NCBI RefSeq assembly: GCF_008000815.1
Contig: NZ_CP042806.1
Location: forward strand, 2,728,001-2,792,000
Direction: 5' to 3'
DNA length: 64,000 nt
Origin: Terriglobus albidus
GTDB taxonomy: Bacteria > Acidobacteriota > Terriglobia > Terriglobales > Acidobacteriaceae
In this document: in pieces, positions 61,952-64,000 of the stretch
How positions within the stretch are numbered: the first letter of the stretch is position 1
Layout: each line of letters begins with the position of its first letter
Program-made: the position numbers and the translations under genes
The notes under the pieces: generated by a model
Databases searched by the model: none
What the model was told of the DNA's origin: nothing
The model's input: only the letters and a program-made list of their open reading frames with translations

Positions 61952-62065
61952 CCAAGTCTGCAGAGCAGCTACCCGAAAGGGGGTCGGACACGGTATCTCC
62001 TGTTTGGTCTAAACTCGGAAAAAGCAACTGGTTGCTGGTCAACTTCATCCCACTCCCATACACTC

Positions 62066-62872
62066 ATGCGAATGAACGGAATTAGCCGATTTTTGCTGGC
62101 AGGCTCACTTTTTTCCCTGTTGCCGCTCGTGTCCGCTGCGCAACCCGCCATCCACTCCGCTTCCGCTGAGTTTTTGCTGGCTGAGAGCGCGATGCCGGTA
62201 CTGCCCGACAGCCCTGGTTTTGTACGTTCTGCTGCGCTGAAGGTTCCTGCAGAGAATGAAAGTACGCTCGACGCGGCAGATGGCGCTCCGGTTGTCAAAA
62301 CCAATGTGGCAGAGAAGCATGCCCGTATCATTCAGCCGGGTCAGCAAGCCCAGCCGCTTACGCCCGGTGACAAGTTGATCTTTTCCATCCACAACCAGAC
62401 CCGGCCGATGTCCCCCGTAAACTGGGTCGTTTCCGCGGGCTTGAGTCATCTCAGGGATGGACGTCCGCATTATGGAACTGACAGTGGTGCCTTTGGGGAG
62501 CGTTTGGGGGCTGCGGCTCTAAAGCAGGGCACGCAGTCAATCCTGGTATTCGGCGTCTTCGCCAGTTTGTTTCACGAAGACCCGCGTTACTACAGGCAGG
62601 GTAACAGCCACCCATTCATGAAGCGTGCGGTCTATGCCGCGTCGCGTATCGTCATTACTCGAACCGACTCAGGACAGCCGAGCATCAATTGGGCACGGAT
62701 CTGCGGTATGGCCGGCTCCGCCGCCATGACCAATCTCTACTATCCTGAGCGCGATACCGGGTTAAATCCGACCTTGCGAAGCTATGGCGACTCCTTCGTT
62801 ACCGGTGCGGCGACGAATGAGCTACGAGAATTTATGGCCGATGCTATCGCCATGATTCGTCGAAAAAGGTAG
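62066..62872 (+). CDS. Secreted protein of unknown function
   Basis: A 268-residue protein with a signal peptide (to about residue 25, VSAAQ), a low-complexity linker (30-85) and a C-terminal half with PVNWVVSAGLSHLRDG, VFGVFASLFHEDPRYYRQGN, KRAVYAASRIVITRTDSGQPSINWARI and NLYYPERDTGLNPTLRSYGDSF. HEDPRYYR and the small hydrophobic segments are distinctive; I do not recognise the family. It may insert in or lie on the outer membrane. No Shine-Dalgarno sequence precedes either ATG (62066 or the third codon), so the start is uncertain. Confidence 0.75.
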   Translation: MRMNGISRFLLAGSLFSLLPLVSAAQPAIHSASAEFLLAESAMPVLPDSPGFVRSAALKVPAENESTLDAADGAPVVKTNVAEKHARIIQPGQQAQPLTPGDKLIFSIHNQTRPMSPVNWVVSAGLSHLRDGRPHYGTDSGAFGERLGAAALKQGTQSILVFGVFASLFHEDPRYYRQGNSHPFMKRAVYAASRIVITRTDSGQPSINWARICGMAGSAAMTNLYYPERDTGLNPTLRSYGDSFVTGAATNELREFMADAIAMIRRKR

Positions 62873-62898
62873 AAAATAGGACCGGGCTGGGCACTCAT

Positions 62899-64000
62899 AT
62901 GCCGAACGTCGCATCCGAGACGCGCCGCGAGCTGACCATCCTTGGGCTGCTTTCGCCCTATAAGAAGCAGCTTTGGCTCGGTCTGCTCGCAATCGCCGGT
63001 GAAAGCATCGCCGGCTTGCTCGAGCCGTGGCCTCTGAAGATCGTTCTCGACAATATCTTCAAGGGCAAGGATATGAGTGGCTGGCTCAACCGGTTTGTCC
63101 ATTTCACTGCCGGTCAGTCCACGCAGGGCATGTTGACCTTTGCCTGTGTTGCAGTCCTCGTCATAGCGGTCATGGATGCGGGCTGCAGCTATGCGGAGAA
63201 GTACCTCACTACCAGCGTCGGTCAATGGGTGACGCACGACCTGCGCCGCATGATCTACACCCAGGTACAAAGGCTCTCGCTCTCGTATCACGATCAGCAG
63301 CCGACCGGCGACCTTATCAGCCGCGTCACCAGTGATATCGATGCTATCCAGACGTTTATCGTCTCCGGTCTGCTCGGCATCCTGGTGAACGTCGCCACAC
63401 TGGTGGGCATGATCGGCGTGATGTTTTACATCAACTGGGAGTTCACGCTCATCGCGCTGGCGGTTGTGCCTGTGCTCTTCAGCATCGTCTACACCTATAC
63501 CCGCAAGGTGAAGAAGGCCTCCCGCGAGGTCCGCAAGAAGGAGGGCCGCCTCATCTCCATCGTTGCCGAGGTGGTGAACTCGGTCCGTGTGGTAAAGGCA
63601 TTCTCCCGGGAAGACTACGAGGTCAGACGCTTTGAGGGGGAAAGCCTGGAAACGGTACAGGCGGCGCTCACCGCTCGAACCCTGAAGGCGAGGCTAGTGC
63701 CGATGGTAGACATCATCACCGCGGTAGGGACGTGCGCGGTACTGTGGTTTGGCGCGCGGATGGTTCTGACCGGAGACCTGAGCGCCGGTTCCATGGTCGT
63801 CTTCATCTTCTACCTGGGCAAAATGTACAAGCCCATGCAGGAGATCTCCAAGACAATGGACGCCTATTCCAAGGCCGAGGTCGGGTACGAGCGTGTCCAG
63901 GAGATCCTTACCAGTCATGAGGAGATTCTGGATGTCCCCGGCGCCAAAGTTGCTCCATCGTTTCACGGCGAGATCGATCTGGAGAACATCGACTTCTCCT
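62899..64000 (+). CDS. ABC exporter, type 1 transmembrane domain (cut by window edge)
   Basis: Open from an ATG at 62899 to the window end (367 codons), so the nucleotide-binding part is mostly outside. The visible piece is an ABC transporter transmembrane domain: helix pattern LLSPYKKQLWLGLLAIAGE, LSYHDQQPTGDLISRVTSDID (intracellular coupling motif), VVNSVRVVKAFSRED and FIFYLGKMYKPMQEISKTMDAYSKAEVGYERVQEIL, after which the start of the ATPase domain is seen (GEIDLENIDFS). Likely an MsbA-like lipid or drug exporter. It follows the secreted protein by 26 bases. Confidence 0.9.
   Translation, partial: MPNVASETRRELTILGLLSPYKKQLWLGLLAIAGESIAGLLEPWPLKIVLDNIFKGKDMSGWLNRFVHFTAGQSTQGMLTFACVAVLVIAVMDAGCSYAEKYLTTSVGQWVTHDLRRMIYTQVQRLSLSYHDQQPTGDLISRVTSDIDAIQTFIVSGLLGILVNVATLVGMIGVMFYINWEFTLIALAVVPVLFSIVYTYTRKVKKASREVRKKEGRLISIVAEVVNSVRVVKAFSREDYEVRRFEGESLETVQAALTARTLKARLVPMVDIITAVGTCAVLWFGARMVLTGDLSAGSMVVFIFYLGKMYKPMQEISKTMDAYSKAEVGYERVQEILTSHEEILDVPGAKVAPSFHGEIDLENIDFS

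Noticed and set aside
1-64000. tRNA, rRNA and CRISPR search by eye
   Set aside because: No GGTTCGA-type T-loop context, no rRNA-like stretch and no evenly spaced direct repeats were found. A tool scan would be needed to be certain.

Overview
The window looks like chromosome of an acidobacterium of the Terriglobia type (Granulicella, Terriglobus or Edaphobacter relatives). The main reason is five very large Oar-like TonB-dependent receptors, each with an N-terminal carboxypeptidase-regulatory-like domain, scattered among sugar-catabolic genes without any SusD partner. Tat-type or Sec-type secreted carbohydrate enzymes, ThuA and DUF6807 proteins, Gfo/Idh/MocA oxidoreductases and LacI repressors fit the same picture. 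No phage, CRISPR, rRNA, tRNA or intact transposase was seen. The genus is inference.

Layout. 0-5.6 kb: a cut-off SDR, an ACS-type MFS importer and a TonB receptor, all on the minus strand. 5.9-9.7 kb: two coupled NIF3-like paralogues facing a SWIM zinc-finger protein. 9.9-18.0 kb: a TonB receptor with its own promoter and 5' hairpin, a secreted LamG-like protein, a GH105-type unsaturated uronyl hydrolase and an alginate-lyase-like enzyme. 18.4-28.2 kb: a Bax-inhibitor-like protein, a secreted oxidoreductase, a CadC-like membrane regulator, two tandem clan GH-A hydrolase paralogues and a TonB receptor.

28.2-39.5 kb: a LacI repressor diverges from a tight eight-gene run (oxidoreductase, TIM-barrel isomerase, GH88, SDR, MFS, ThuA, DUF6807, TonB receptor). 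A promoter with an operator-like palindrome lies in the gap. This reads as a complete import, cleavage and catabolism unit for a uronic-acid-containing glycan, and is the best candidate here for an incompletely described system. 39.6-46.0 kb: another TonB receptor, a small secreted protein and a two-component pair. 46.0-52.3 kb: a LacI regulator, araA, and the divergent araD-araB-galM run with LacI-type operator candidates between them.

52.3-62 kb: a potassium uptake locus reading (on the minus strand) kdpD N-terminal half, kdpE, a beta-barrel porin, a 32-residue membrane peptide, kdpF, kdpA, kdpB, kdpC. The histidine-kinase half of KdpD is a separate gene on the opposite strand, its start only 8 bases from that of the sensor half. 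The window closes with an uncharacterised secreted protein and a cut-off ABC exporter.

Non-coding highlights: two copies of a 115-base hairpin element bounded by TA dinucleotides (28203-28317 and 47152-47266), the second sharing the araA stop codon; and a run of palindromes between galM and kdpC.
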